Source of the DNA: Streptomyces lincolnensis
GTDB taxonomy: Bacteria; Actinomycetota; Actinomycetes; Streptomycetales; Streptomycetaceae
NCBI RefSeq assembly: GCF_001685355.1
Contig: NZ_CP016438.1
Coordinates: 2,294,001 to 2,358,000, forward strand
Direction: 5' to 3'
DNA length: 64,000 nt
How positions within the stretch are numbered: position 1 is the first letter of the stretch; every line of letters starts with the position of its first letter. Under the pieces are notes generated by a model. That model saw nothing but the letters and a program-made list of their open reading frames with translations. It had not been told where the DNA came from and did no database searches. Shown here piece after piece: positions 25,095-33,825 of the stretch. The position numbers and the translations under genes are program-made.

Positions 25095-25117
25095 GTGTGC
25101 TGTCCGGACAGCACACC
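25094..25117. terminator. Bidirectional terminator
   Basis: A perfect 24-base palindrome (12-base arms meeting at CCGG) begins on the last base of the maoC stop and ends seven bases before the tetR stop, so it should stop both convergent transcripts. Confidence 0.85.
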
Positions 25118-25123
25118 CAGGCG

Positions 25124-25753
25124 CTACTTGCCCGCCGCCCCCACCATCCGCAGCACGAGGTCGGCGTAGAGCGCGCCGACCTCGTCGGGCGTCCAGGGGC
25201 CGTCGACGTTGAACCAGCGGGCCACGTCGATGCAGAGCGAGAGAATGGCGAGCGTGGTGCCCTTGACGTCCAGGACGTCGAACTCGCCGGACGCCACGCC
25301 CTCTTCGACGATCCCTCGCACCTCGGCGTCGCACTGCCGCCGCAGGGCGAGGATCTCCTCACGGGCGTCCGGGCCGAGCGAGTCCAGTTCGTACTGCACG
25401 ACCCGTGCCGTGGTGCGGCCGCCGGCGTGCCAGCGGACGAAGGAGCTCACGGCGTCGGCGAGCCGCTCGGCCGCGGAGCCCTCACGGCGGGCCGCCACCC
25501 GCAGGATCTCCAGGGCCTTCTCGTGGCCGATCCTGCTGATGCGGTGGAGGAGCTCCTCCTTGGTCTTGTAGTGGATGTAGAGCGCGGCCGGGCTCATCCC
25601 GGCGCGACCCGCGATGTCACGGGTCGTCGTGGCGTGGTAGCCCCGCTCGGCGAAAGCCTCCACCGCGGCAATGAGCAGCCGCCGCGCCGCGTCGGGCGTG
25701 ACCTCGCCCCACGCCGACGTCTCGCCGCCGGCCGTCTCCTCCGCCGTACTCAT
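25124..25753 (-). CDS. TetR-family regulator (likely of maoC)
   Basis: The 209-residue protein has a TetR DNA-binding domain at about residues 22-70 with RDIAGRAGMSPAALYIHYKTK, split here as RDIAGRAGMSP and AALYIHYKTK. The C-terminal part (residues 80-209) resembles the TetR_C ligand domains of fatty-acid regulators, and the end (LCIDVARWF, DLVLRMVGAAGK) is helical. A dyad GTGAGCGACCGCTTAG lies 49-64 bases upstream and resembles the operator before maoC, so autoregulation plus repression of maoC is inferred. The effector is probably an acyl-CoA. Start at ATG 25753. Confidence 0.88.
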   Translation of the reverse strand: MSTAEETAGGETSAWGEVTPDAARRLLIAAVEAFAERGYHATTTRDIAGRAGMSPAALYIHYKTKEELLHRISRIGHEKALEILRVAARREGSAAERLADAVSSFVRWHAGGRTTARVVQYELDSLGPDAREEILALRRQCDAEVRGIVEEGVASGEFDVLDVKGTTLAILSLCIDVARWFNVDGPWTPDEVGALYADLVLRMVGAAGK

Positions 25754-25801
25754 CGCTCTCTGGCCCCTCTCGCTGGCAGGAGCACCACCATACCGCCGAA
25801 G

Positions 25802-25817
25802 GTGAGCGACCGCTTAG
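25802..25817. promoter_or_regulatory. Operator upstream of tetR related to the maoC site
   Basis: GTGAGCGACCGCTTAG has an AGCG/CGCT core dyad and shares CGCTTAGA and AGC spacing with the maoC operator. Twelve of 17 aligned positions are identical. Confidence 0.5.
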
Positions 25818-25826
25818 AGTGCCCGC

Positions 25827-26075
25827 TCAGAGCTTTTCGAACGGGTGGTAGGACTGCTGTGCCGTCGCCTCCTGGCGGTCCCGGATCACCTTGGAGAGGG
25901 TGAAGGCGGAGGTCACCAGGTACAGGACGGCGATGGCGAGGAAGGCCCGCACCCAGGCGTCCGCGCCGAGCTTGAAGATGCCGATGGCGGTCGCGGCCAT
26001 GGCGATGGAGAAGGACGCCACGGCCTGGCCGTAGAAGGCGGCGGTGTTCTGCTGCTTGCCCGGTGTGTCACTCAT
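25827..26075 (-). CDS. YiaA/YiaB-family small inner-membrane protein
   Basis: The 82-residue protein matches the YiaA/YiaB domain: two hydrophobic helices (residues about 14-34 and 41-60) separated by KLGADAWVRAF, followed by a basic tail SKVIRDRQEA. The ATG at 26075 is chosen; a GTG-like extension upstream contains no support. Such proteins are small, abundant membrane proteins of unknown role in Enterobacteria and Actinobacteria. It lies 51 bases downstream in a run of minus-strand genes before tetR but probably has its own promoter. No interaction partner is evident. Confidence 0.85.
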   Translation of the reverse strand: MSDTPGKQQNTAAFYGQAVASFSIAMAATAIGIFKLGADAWVRAFLAIAVLYLVTSAFTLSKVIRDRQEATAQQSYHPFEKL

Positions 26076-26134
26076 GGGGTCGAGTCTCGGCGGACGTGGG
26101 CCGCGCCACATCCGTGCAGATACTCAGACGGTAC

Positions 26135-27289
26135 TCAGAAGGCCGAGACCCCGGTCAGCGCCCGCCCGATGACCAGCTTCTGGATCTGGCTGGTGCCCTC
26201 GTAGAGGGTCATCACCCGGGCGTCCCGCAGCAGTTTGCCCGCCGGGTACTCGTCGATGTAGCCGTAGCCGCCGAAGACCTGGAGGGCGTTGTTGGCGGCG
26301 CGGACCGCGGCCTCCGAGGCGAACAGCTTGGCCTTGGAGGACTCGGTGGCGAAGGGCAGGCCGCGGTCGATCAGGTCGGCGACCCGCCAGGTGAGCAGGC
26401 GGGCCGCGTCCACGTCGACGGCGATGTCGCTGATCAGTTCCTGCACCAGCTGGTGTCCCGCGATCGGCTTGCCGAACTGCTCCCGCTCCCCCGCGTACCG
26501 CACCGCCGCGTCCAGGGCGGCCTGGGCGATGCCCACACAGCCCGCCGCCACCGACATCCGCCCCTTGGCGAGGGCGGACATGGCCACCGAGAAGCCCTTG
26601 CCCTCCTCCCCCAGCAGCGCGGAGGCGGGGACGCGCACGTTCTCCAGGGTCAGCTCCGCCGTCGCCTGGCCGCGCAGGCCGAGCTTGCCGTGGACGGTGC
26701 GGCGGGTCAGGCCGGGTGTGCCGGTGGGCACGAGGAAGGCGGAGACGCCCTTGTGGCCCGGGGCGTCGGTGGAGCGGGCGAACAGCAGGACGACATCGGC
26801 CCAGGTGCCGTTGGTGATGAACATCTTGGCGCCGTCGATCACGTAGTCGTCGCCGTCGCGGACCGCGCGGGTGGTGAGGTTGCCGGCGTCGGAGCCGGTC
26901 CCCGGTTCGGTGAGGCCGAAGCAGCCGACCGACGCGCCGGAGGTGAGTCCCGGCAGCCAGCGCCGCTTCTGCTCCTCGCTCCCCCATCCGGCGATCGTCT
27001 TGGCGACCAGACCGAGGGAGACGGAGACGATCCCGCGCACGGAGGAGTCGCCCCGGCCCAGTTCCTCCGTCACCAGGCAGTACGCCAGGTGGTCGCCGCC
27101 GGAACCGCCGTACTCCTCGTCGATCGTCAGCCCCAGGAAGCCGACCTCGCCGAGCTTCTTCACGATCGAGCGGTCGACCTCCTCGGCGCGGTCCCAGGCG
27201 ACGACATGGGGAGCGATCTCGCGGTCCACGAAGTCCTTGGCGAGCCGCCGGACGGCCTCCTGCTCCTCGCTGAGCCCCAGGCTGACCAC
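26135..27289 (-). CDS. Acyl-CoA dehydrogenase (short/medium-chain type)
   Basis: The 384-residue flavoprotein is complete: FAD/substrate signature GCFGLTEPGTGSDAGN, the GDDYVIDGAKMFITNG middle segment, and the catalytic glutamate in TLYEGTSQIQK near the C-terminus. It catalyses alpha-beta dehydrogenation of an acyl-CoA and passes electrons to ETF. The GTG start is preceded by AGGTGATC. It is divergent from a TetR gene, and the 75-base space between them holds the dyad at 27320-27338, which also precedes the aldehyde/alcohol dehydrogenase operon. This points to one catabolic regulon. Confidence 0.93.
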   Translation of the reverse strand: MVSLGLSEEQEAVRRLAKDFVDREIAPHVVAWDRAEEVDRSIVKKLGEVGFLGLTIDEEYGGSGGDHLAYCLVTEELGRGDSSVRGIVSVSLGLVAKTIAGWGSEEQKRRWLPGLTSGASVGCFGLTEPGTGSDAGNLTTRAVRDGDDYVIDGAKMFITNGTWADVVLLFARSTDAPGHKGVSAFLVPTGTPGLTRRTVHGKLGLRGQATAELTLENVRVPASALLGEEGKGFSVAMSALAKGRMSVAAGCVGIAQAALDAAVRYAGEREQFGKPIAGHQLVQELISDIAVDVDAARLLTWRVADLIDRGLPFATESSKAKLFASEAAVRAANNALQVFGGYGYIDEYPAGKLLRDARVMTLYEGTSQIQKLVIGRALTGVSAF

Positions 27290-27319
27290 GGGATCACCTC
27301 ACTTGAAAGCCGTACATTT

Positions 27320-27338
27320 AAATTAGCACTGCTAGTTT
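27320..27338. promoter_or_regulatory. TetR operator in the acyl-CoA dehydrogenase/tetR divergent region
   Basis: AAATTAGCACTGCTAGTTT is an AT-rich 19-base dyad in a GC-rich genome. It matches the site at 33826-33844 at 15 of 19 positions and sits between the two divergent starts, covering the probable -35 of tetR. Confidence 0.75.
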
Positions 27339-27364
27339 CTCTGCGCAGCCCTACTATGTGCGCC

Positions 27365-28006
27365 ATGGCCCGACCGCGCAAGCCCCTCCTCAGCACCGAC
27401 CGGATCGTCGAGACGGCCCGCGGACTCGTGGACGCGGAGGGCCTCGCGGCCGTCTCCACCCGGCGGCTCGCCGCCGAACTGGGGGTCAGCGGGCCCTCGC
27501 TCTACAACCACTTCCGCACCAAGGACGAGATCCTGGAGGCCGTCGCCGACTCGGTGAGCTCCCAGGTCGACCTGTCGATGTTCGAGGACGGCCGTCACTG
27601 GCGGACCGCGCTGCACGACTGGGCCGTCTCCTACCGGGCCGCCCTGCGCGACCACCCGAACATCGTGCCGGTCCTCGCCCACGGCCCCGGCCGCCGCCCC
27701 GCCGGACTGCGCCTGGCCGACGCCGTCTACGGCGCGATGGTCGCCGCGGGCTGGCCGCCGGCCCAGGCCACCTCCATCGGCGCCCTCATGCGGTACTTCG
27801 TCATGGGCTCCGCGCTCGGCTCGTTCGCCGGCGGATTCGTGGACGACGCCAGCGCCTACGACCCCGCCGACTATCCGCACCTCGGACAGGCACACCTCCT
27901 CGCCGAGCGGCAGGAGAAGATCGACGAGCGGGCCTTCGAGACCGGGCTCAGGGCCCTGCTGGACGGACTTGCCCAGCAGTACGAGCAGGTCGGGCGCACC
28001 GCCTAG
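27365..28006 (+). CDS. TetR-family regulator, probably leaderless
   Basis: The 213-residue protein has an N-terminal HTH (residues about 10-55, RRLAAELGVSGPSLYNHFRTK split as RRLAAELGVSG and PSLYNHFRTK) and a TetR C-terminal domain with GALMRYFVMGSALG. A TACTAT -10 box at 27352-27357 puts the transcription start next to the ATG at 27365, and no Shine-Dalgarno sequence is present, so a leaderless mRNA is likely; an in-frame ATG at 27356 would overlap the -10 and is rejected. It is the best candidate to bind the dyads at 27320 and 33826. Confidence 0.87.
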   Translation: MARPRKPLLSTDRIVETARGLVDAEGLAAVSTRRLAAELGVSGPSLYNHFRTKDEILEAVADSVSSQVDLSMFEDGRHWRTALHDWAVSYRAALRDHPNIVPVLAHGPGRRPAGLRLADAVYGAMVAAGWPPAQATSIGALMRYFVMGSALGSFAGGFVDDASAYDPADYPHLGQAHLLAERQEKIDERAFETGLRALLDGLAQQYEQVGRTA

Positions 28007-28048
28007 GCCCCAGGGATATTTCGGTGGGCGCCGAAGTGTTCCTGTCCC

Positions 28049-28771
28049 ATGCTGGAACGCATGACCCCGAGGGACCCGCAGGCACCAGGACTGGCCAGGC
28101 TCGCCGCGCTGATCGCCGACGAGACCAGAGCGTCCTGTCTGCTGGCCCTGCTCGACGGGCGGGCCTGGACCGCCGGTGAGCTGGCCCGGCACGCGGGCGT
28201 CGCCGCGTCCACCCTGAGCGAGCACCTGGGCAGGCTCGTCGCGGGCGGCCTGCTCACGGAGGAACGCCAGGGGCGGCACCGCTACGTACGCCTGGCCGAC
28301 CCGCGCGTGGCCCACCTGGTGGAGGACCTGGCCTCGCAGGTCGCCCCGGAGCAGGCCCGACGGCCGAGCGGCCTCAGGGAGTCGAGCGCGGGATCGGCGA
28401 TGGCCCGGGGCCGCACCTGCTACGACCATCTGGCGGGCCGTCTCGGCATCACGATCACCGACGCCCTGACGGAACGCCGGCTCCTGCGCCAGGACACGGG
28501 TTTCGCCCTCACGGACGCGGGGCTGGAATGGTTCGCGACCACCGGTATCCCCCTCGACCGCAAGGGCCGCCGCCCCGTGGCCCGCGCCTGCCTCGACTGG
28601 ACGGAACGCCGCCCCCACCTCGCGGGGGTCGCGGGCGCGGCCCTGTGCCGGCACGCCTTCGACGAGGGCTGGTGCGTACGCATCGGCACCGAGCGCGCGG
28701 TGAAGGTGACGGCAGCGGGCGAGCAGGCCCTGTCGGAACTGCTGGGAGTGGACGGAGCGGCGCTGCGCTAG
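28049..28771 (+). CDS. ArsR-family transcriptional regulator
   Basis: The 240-residue protein has an ArsR-type winged helix (residues about 12-90). Its recognition part reads LARHAGVAASTLSEHLGRL, followed by the wing EERQGRHRYVRLADP. The longer C-terminal half (100-240) has a cysteine in GRTCYDHLAGRLG and another in ARACLDWTERR and WCVRIG, a layout seen in regulators that sense metals or small molecules through larger domains. No metal transporter is next to it; the following gene is an EamA transporter. The start at 28049 is tentative, with an ATG four codons later equally possible. Confidence 0.82.
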   Translation: MLERMTPRDPQAPGLARLAALIADETRASCLLALLDGRAWTAGELARHAGVAASTLSEHLGRLVAGGLLTEERQGRHRYVRLADPRVAHLVEDLASQVAPEQARRPSGLRESSAGSAMARGRTCYDHLAGRLGITITDALTERRLLRQDTGFALTDAGLEWFATTGIPLDRKGRRPVARACLDWTERRPHLAGVAGAALCRHAFDEGWCVRIGTERAVKVTAAGEQALSELLGVDGAALR

Positions 28772-28883
28772 ACGCGCCCCTTCAGAGGCGCGGTCGGCGG
28801 GACCGCGCGAGAAACCCCACCCGGCCGGCGCCCCGTCCGCATCCCGCCAGTGCCCGCACCCCGCCCTCCCTAGCCTCTGGAGC

Positions 28884-29822
28884 ATGATGCACGCCTCCCG
28901 CCGTACCGAACTCCTGGCCGCCGGTGCCGCCACCGTCACCGTCGTCCTGTGGGCGTCCGCCTTCGTCTCGATCCGCAGCGCGGGCGCCGCGTACTCACCG
29001 GGCGCCCTCGCGCTGGGACGGCTCCTGGCCGGAGGACTGGCACTGGGAGCGATCTGCCTCCTGCGCAGGGAAGGTCTGCCGCCCCGCTCCGCATGGCGGG
29101 GCATCGCGGTCTCGGGGGTGCTCTGGTTCGGCCTGTACATGGTGGCCCTGAACTGGGGCGAACAGCTGGTGGACGCGGGGACGGCGGCCCTGGTGGTGAA
29201 CATCGGCCCGATCCTCATCGCCCTGCTCGGCGCCCGACTGCTGGGCGACGCGATGCCGCCGCGCCTGCTGGCGGGCATGGCGGTGTCGTTCGCGGGCGCC
29301 GTCGCGGTGGGTCTGTCGATGTCGGACCACGGCGGCTCGTCGGTCCTCGGCGTCGCGCTGTGTCTGCTCGCCGCGGTCGGGTACGCCGGCGGTGTCGTGG
29401 CGCAGAAGCCGGCCCTGGAGCGGGCGAGCGCGCTCCAGATGACGACGTTCGGGTGTCTGGTCGGCGCCGTGATGTGCCTGCCGTTCGCCGGGCAGCTGGT
29501 GTCGGAGGCGGCGAGGGCGCCGGCCTCCGCGACGCTCAACATGGTGTACCTGGGCGTGTTCCCGACCGCGCTGGCCTTCACGACCTGGGCGTACGCCCTC
29601 GCCCGGACGACCGCGAGCCGGATGGGGGCGACCACGTACGCGGTGCCCGCGCTGGTCGTGCTGATGTCGTGGCTGGTGCTGGACGAGGTGCCCGGCCCGC
29701 TCACGCTGGCCGGTGGGGCGTTGTGCCTGGCCGGGGTGGCGGTGTCGCGGTCCCGGCGGCGGGCCGCGGAGCCGGAGGTCGCTCCGGAGCCGCGGCCCGC
29801 GAAGGCGTCGGACTCAGTGTGA
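28884..29822 (+). CDS. EamA/DMT-family transporter
   Basis: The 312-residue protein shows ten hydrophobic helices and two EamA repeats, with typical motifs LWASAFVSIRSAG at the start and AYALARTTASRMGATTYAVP in the second repeat, written in two parts here: AYALARTTAS and RMGATTYAVP. It is a probable exporter of metabolites or amino acids. The 3' end overlaps the convergent MFS gene by nine bases. The tail is Glu/Pro/Arg-rich. The ArsR-family gene 113 bases upstream could control it, but no operator is evident. Confidence 0.87.
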   Translation: MMHASRRTELLAAGAATVTVVLWASAFVSIRSAGAAYSPGALALGRLLAGGLALGAICLLRREGLPPRSAWRGIAVSGVLWFGLYMVALNWGEQLVDAGTAALVVNIGPILIALLGARLLGDAMPPRLLAGMAVSFAGAVAVGLSMSDHGGSSVLGVALCLLAAVGYAGGVVAQKPALERASALQMTTFGCLVGAVMCLPFAGQLVSEAARAPASATLNMVYLGVFPTALAFTTWAYALARTTASRMGATTYAVPALVVLMSWLVLDEVPGPLTLAGGALCLAGVAVSRSRRRAAEPEVAPEPRPAKASDSV

Positions 29823-31136
29823 ACGCGACCGGTCGGCCAGGACCTTGATGGAGACCAGGGCGATCACCGACAGCACGATGATGTAGCCGGACACCGCCAT
29901 CGAGGTTCCGGTCGCCTCCAGGAGCAGCACCATCATGAAGGGCGCGAGCCCGCCGCCGAGCACCGCGGCGATCTGGTAGCCGAGCGAGGCGCCGGTGTAG
30001 CGCATCTCGGGCGTGAACAGCTCGGCGAACAGGGCGGCTTGAGGGCCGTACATGATGCTGAGGAAGCAGCTGGCGACGAAGGTCCCGACGGCGAGCCACA
30101 GCAGCGAGCCGGTGTCGATGAGCAGGAACAGCGGGACGGCCCACAGGGCGATGCCGGCCGCGCCGATCGCGTAGATCCGGATCCGGCCGAGGCGGTCGGA
30201 GAGCGCGGCGGCGGCCGGGATCAGGATCAGCTGGGTGAGGCTGACGCACAGCGAGACGGTGAGGACCGCGCTCTTCCTCATGTCGAGTTCGCGGGTCGTG
30301 TAGTCGAGGACACCGGTGATCAGGATGTAGAAGGTCGCGGTGTTCACGGCGAAGGAGCCGCCGGCCAGGAGCACGGTGCCCAGGTGGTGCCGGAGGATCG
30401 TGCGCAGCGGGGAGCTCTGGTCACCCTTCTCCTGCTGCGCCAACTGCTGTTCGGCCTGCCGGAATTCGGGGGTCTCCTCGACCCGGGTGTGGATGTACCA
30501 GGCGAGCCCGAGGACGACCAGGCCGATCAGGAACGGCACCCGCCAGCCCCAGGCGGCGAACTCGGTGTCCGTGGTGGAGGCCCCGGCGAGCAGGAAGACG
30601 GTGTTGGCGGTCACCACGCCGATGGGGACGCCGAGTTGGACGACGCTGCCGTAGACACCGCGCTTGCCCTCGGGGGCGTACTCGGTGGCCAGCAGCATCG
30701 CGCCGCCCCACTGGGCGCCGACGGCGATGCCCTGGAGGACGCGCAGGGCGACCAGCAGGATCGGGGCGGCGACGCCGATGGTGTCGTACGTCGGCAGCAG
30801 GCCGATGCCGGTGGTGGCCAGGCCCATGAGGGTGAGCGCGAGGACCAGCATCGGCTTGCGGCCGCGCTTGTCGCCGAGGTGGCCGGCGACGATGCCGCCG
30901 AGCGGGCGGGCGAGGAAGCCCACCGCGAAGGTGGCGAAGGAGGCGAGGACGCCTGCGGTGGAGCTGCCCGCCGGGAAGTACAGGTCGCCGAGGACGAGGG
31001 CGGCGGCTATGCCGAAGACGAAGTAGTCGTACCACTCGACGGCGGAGGCGAGCGCCGCCGCGGTGGCCACACGACGCCGGTTCACCGGGGGGAGGGCGGT
31101 GCCGGGGAGGGAGGGAGCGGAGGGGGCCATGTCCAT
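29814..31136 (-). CDS. MFS metabolite:proton symporter (MHS type)
   Basis: The 440-residue protein has twelve hydrophobic helices and the metabolite:H+ symporter hallmark ASAVEWYDYFVFG in helix 1, plus the loop GHLGDKRGRKPMLVL between helices 2 and 3. Members take up carboxylates such as alpha-ketoglutarate, citrate, proline or shikimate. The ATG at 31136 (MDMAPS) is preferred to a GTG 23 codons upstream because that extension covers the promoter and operator. A dyad at 31180-31197 matches the operators at 9107 and 14659, which suggests that uptake is coordinated with acyl-CoA catabolism. Confidence 0.9.
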   Translation of the reverse strand: MDMAPSAPSLPGTALPPVNRRRVATAAALASAVEWYDYFVFGIAAALVLGDLYFPAGSSTAGVLASFATFAVGFLARPLGGIVAGHLGDKRGRKPMLVLALTLMGLATTGIGLLPTYDTIGVAAPILLVALRVLQGIAVGAQWGGAMLLATEYAPEGKRGVYGSVVQLGVPIGVVTANTVFLLAGASTTDTEFAAWGWRVPFLIGLVVLGLAWYIHTRVEETPEFRQAEQQLAQQEKGDQSSPLRTILRHHLGTVLLAGGSFAVNTATFYILITGVLDYTTRELDMRKSAVLTVSLCVSLTQLILIPAAAALSDRLGRIRIYAIGAAGIALWAVPLFLLIDTGSLLWLAVGTFVASCFLSIMYGPQAALFAELFTPEMRYTGASLGYQIAAVLGGGLAPFMMVLLLEATGTSMAVSGYIIVLSVIALVSIKVLADRSRSH

Positions 31137-31179
31137 GCGTGCACGCTCCGTTGGGTGCGAGGGGACGTTGGCGGCGAAC

Positions 31180-31197
31180 ATACTGACCGGACGGTAT
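31180..31197. promoter_or_regulatory. TetR-type operator upstream of the MFS symporter
   Basis: ATACTGACCGGACGGTAT matches ATACCGACCGGTCGGTAT at 16 of 18 positions and lies 44 bases upstream of the MFS start. Confidence 0.65.
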
Positions 31198-31303
31198 GGG
31201 GTCAACGGGTGGGCGGGAAGGTTGCCCGGAGCACCTGAGGGGCTCCGGGGCTTCGTGTGTCGCGCGTGGGGCTCAGAGGAGGCTCAGGGGCTCCGAGAGC
31301 GGC

Positions 31304-32383
31304 TCAGAACACCACCAGCGCCCGGCCGCCCTTGCCCGCCAGCATGTTCTCGAACGCGGCCGGGATGCCCTCCAGCGCGATCCGCTCCGTCACCAGCGCG
31401 CCCAGGTCCAGGCGGCCCGCCCGGACGTGCCCGGCGAGCACCGGCAGGTCCTCGGCCGGGTCGGCGTTGCCGTACACGCAGCCGGACAGGGTGCGGCCCC
31501 AGTGGAAGATCTCCAGGGCGTTGAAGGTGACCTGCTGGTCCTTGCCGCCGATGCCGACGACCGTGGTGCGGCCGCCGCGGCGGGTGGAGTCCCAGGCCGT
31601 GCGGATGGTGCTCGCGCGGCCCACGCACTCGACGGCGACATCGACGCCCTGCTTGCCGGTCAGGGCCCGGATCTCGCGTGCGGTGGTCTCGGAGGCGATC
31701 ACGTAGTCGGTGGCTCCCGCGGCGCGTGCCAGCTCCTCCTTCGCCGGCGAGACGTCGACCGCGACGATCCGTGAGGCGCCCGCGATCCGGGCCGCCTGGA
31801 GGGCCGCCAGGCCCACTCCCCCGACGCCGTACACCGCGACCGTCTCGCCCTCGCGGACGCGCGCCGCGTGGTGGACGGCTCCGTAGCCGGTGAGGACCGC
31901 GCAGCCCAGCAGCGCCGCGTCGGTGAGGGGGATGCCCTCGGGGAGCGGCAGGACGCAGGAGGCCGGGACGACCGTCTCCTCGGCGAACGCGGCGACGTTC
32001 AGGCCGGGATGGAGGTCGGTGCCCGTCGCCGTGCGGGCGTAGACGTCCGCGGCGCCGTTCAGCGCGTTGGCGCACAGCCAGACCTCGCCGAGCGAGCAGG
32101 CGTGGCAACCGCCGCAGGACGGCGCCCAGTTGAGGACGACCTCGGCGCCGGGGCGGACACCGGTGACGCCCTCGCCGACCGCGAGGACCGTGCCCGCGCC
32201 CTCGTGGCCGAGGACGGCGGGGACGGGCACGCGCATGGTGCCGTTGGACAGGGACAGGTCGGAGTGGCAGACGCCGGCGGCGGCGAGCCGGACCCGGACC
32301 TGCCCGGGGCCGGGATCCGGCAGGTCGATCTCGGCGATCTCCAGGGGAGCGCCCACGGCGGGAAGGACGGCGGCACGGACCAC
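31304..32383 (-). CDS. Zinc-dependent alcohol dehydrogenase
   Basis: The 359-residue enzyme has catalytic zinc ligands Cys39 and His60 (with Glu61), structural zinc ligands Cys90, Cys93, Cys96 and Cys104, and the NAD-binding GVGGVGLAALQ motif, which place it in the class III-like, NAD-dependent MDR group. It follows the aldehyde dehydrogenase gene after 11 bases; the GTG at 32383 is preceded by GAGGAG. Together the two convert an alcohol to a carboxylic acid. The AAA-TAGC dyad upstream of the operon links it to the TetR at 27365. The physiological alcohol is unknown. Confidence 0.92.
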   Translation of the reverse strand: MVRAAVLPAVGAPLEIAEIDLPDPGPGQVRVRLAAAGVCHSDLSLSNGTMRVPVPAVLGHEGAGTVLAVGEGVTGVRPGAEVVLNWAPSCGGCHACSLGEVWLCANALNGAADVYARTATGTDLHPGLNVAAFAEETVVPASCVLPLPEGIPLTDAALLGCAVLTGYGAVHHAARVREGETVAVYGVGGVGLAALQAARIAGASRIVAVDVSPAKEELARAAGATDYVIASETTAREIRALTGKQGVDVAVECVGRASTIRTAWDSTRRGGRTTVVGIGGKDQQVTFNALEIFHWGRTLSGCVYGNADPAEDLPVLAGHVRAGRLDLGALVTERIALEGIPAAFENMLAGKGGRALVVF

Positions 32384-32394
32384 GGGAGGGCTCC

Positions 32395-33783
32395 TCAGAA
32401 CTGGAGGGACTTGGTCTGGAGGTACTCGGCGAGGCCGTGGACGCCGAGTTCGCGGCCCACGCCCGACTGCTTGTAACCGCCGAACGGGGCACGGGGGTTG
32501 AAGCGGCCGCCGTTGATGTCGACCTGTCCGGTCTCCATGCGGCGCGCGAAGGCCACCGCCTCGGCCTCGTCGCCGGCCCAGACGGCGCCGGCGAGGCCGT
32601 AGACCGTGCCGTTGGCGATGCGCAGGGCGTCCTCCTCGTCGGTGTAGGCGAGGACGGACAGGACCGGGCCGAAGATCTCCTCCTGGGCGATGGTCATGTC
32701 GGGGGTGACGTCGGCGAAGACGGTCGGGCTGACGAAGTAGCCCCGCTCGCGCGGTGCTTCGGGTCCGCCCGCGATCAGCCGGGCGCCTTCGGCGAGCCCC
32801 TTCTCGATGTAACTCCGCACCCGTTCCCGCTGCTTGGCGTTGACGACGGGGCCGATGCGGTCGCCGTACTTCGCGGCGGCGGCCGCGGCGAGGCCGAGCG
32901 CCTCCTCGTATTGCGACGTGTGGACCAGCATGCGGGTCCAGGCGCTGCACGTCTGCCCGGAGTTGGACATCACGTTGGCGACGCCGACGTTGACGGCCTT
33001 GGCGAGGTCGGCGCTCGGCAGGATCACGTTGGCGGACTTGCCGCCCAGTTCCAGGGCGACCTTCTTGATCGCCGCACCCGCCACGGCGGCGATCTTCCGG
33101 CCGACGGCCGTGGAGCCGGTGAAGGAGACCAGGTCGACGTCCGGATGCTCGGCGAGGGCCTGTCCGGCGACCGGGCCGAGACCCGTGACGAGGTTGAAGA
33201 CGCCCGCCGGGAGCCCGGCCTCGTGGACCGCCTCGGCGAAGAGCTGGGCGACGAGCGGGGTGTCCTCGGCGGGCTTGAGGACCACCGTGCAGCCCGCGGC
33301 CAGCGCGGGGGCCACCTTGGCGACGATCTGGTGGAGCGGGTAGTTCCAGGGCGTGATCGCGCCGACCACACCGACCGGCTCGTGGTGGACGGTCGAGTTG
33401 CCGACCTTCTCCTCGAAGGCGTACGCCGCCGCCAGCTCGGCGTACGAACCCGCGACGGCGATGGGCACGGCCGCGTGGACGGCCTGCGAGAACTTCAGCG
33501 GCGAGCCGAGTTCGGCGGTGACCGTCTCGGCGATCTCCTCGGCGCGGGCCGACAGGACGTCCCGGAGGGCGCCCAGGCGCGCGGCCCGGTCGGCGGGGGC
33601 GGTCGCGGCCCAGCCCGGGAGGGCGGCACGGGCGGCGCGCACGGCGGCGTCGACGTCCTCGGCGGTACCGGCCGGGACCCGGCCGAGGATCTGCTCGTCG
33701 ACCGGGTTCACGACCTCGATGGTGTCCGCGCCGGCGGCGGGGCGCCATCCGCCGTCGATGTACATGCCGTCGTGTGCCTTCAT
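32395..33783 (-). CDS. NAD(P)-dependent aldehyde dehydrogenase
   Basis: The 462-residue enzyme carries the general-base glutamate Glu245 (LELGGKS) and nucleophile Cys279 (GQTCSAW), with the cofactor motif FTGSTAVG. The NAD-binding [10 protein letters not shown] region is intact. It oxidises aldehydes to acids. The operator dyad at 33826-33844 lies 43 bases before the start. Downstream is the alcohol dehydrogenase in the same operon. This is a standard ALDH; chain-length preference cannot be read. It may feed the acyl-CoA dehydrogenase at 26135-27289, which shares the operator. Confidence 0.93.
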   Translation of the reverse strand: MKAHDGMYIDGGWRPAAGADTIEVVNPVDEQILGRVPAGTAEDVDAAVRAARAALPGWAATAPADRAARLGALRDVLSARAEEIAETVTAELGSPLKFSQAVHAAVPIAVAGSYAELAAAYAFEEKVGNSTVHHEPVGVVGAITPWNYPLHQIVAKVAPALAAGCTVVLKPAEDTPLVAQLFAEAVHEAGLPAGVFNLVTGLGPVAGQALAEHPDVDLVSFTGSTAVGRKIAAVAGAAIKKVALELGGKSANVILPSADLAKAVNVGVANVMSNSGQTCSAWTRMLVHTSQYEEALGLAAAAAAKYGDRIGPVVNAKQRERVRSYIEKGLAEGARLIAGGPEAPRERGYFVSPTVFADVTPDMTIAQEEIFGPVLSVLAYTDEEDALRIANGTVYGLAGAVWAGDEAEAVAFARRMETGQVDINGGRFNPRAPFGGYKQSGVGRELGVHGLAEYLQTKSLQF

Positions 33784-33825
33784 CGCGCTTCCTCCGGGGC
33801 CGGGCCGTTCCGTCGTCCGGCACCT

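Noticed and set aside
32472..32480. Possible TTA codon in the aldehyde dehydrogenase
   Set aside because: Reading in frame gives GGT-TAC (Gly-Tyr); not a TTA leucine.
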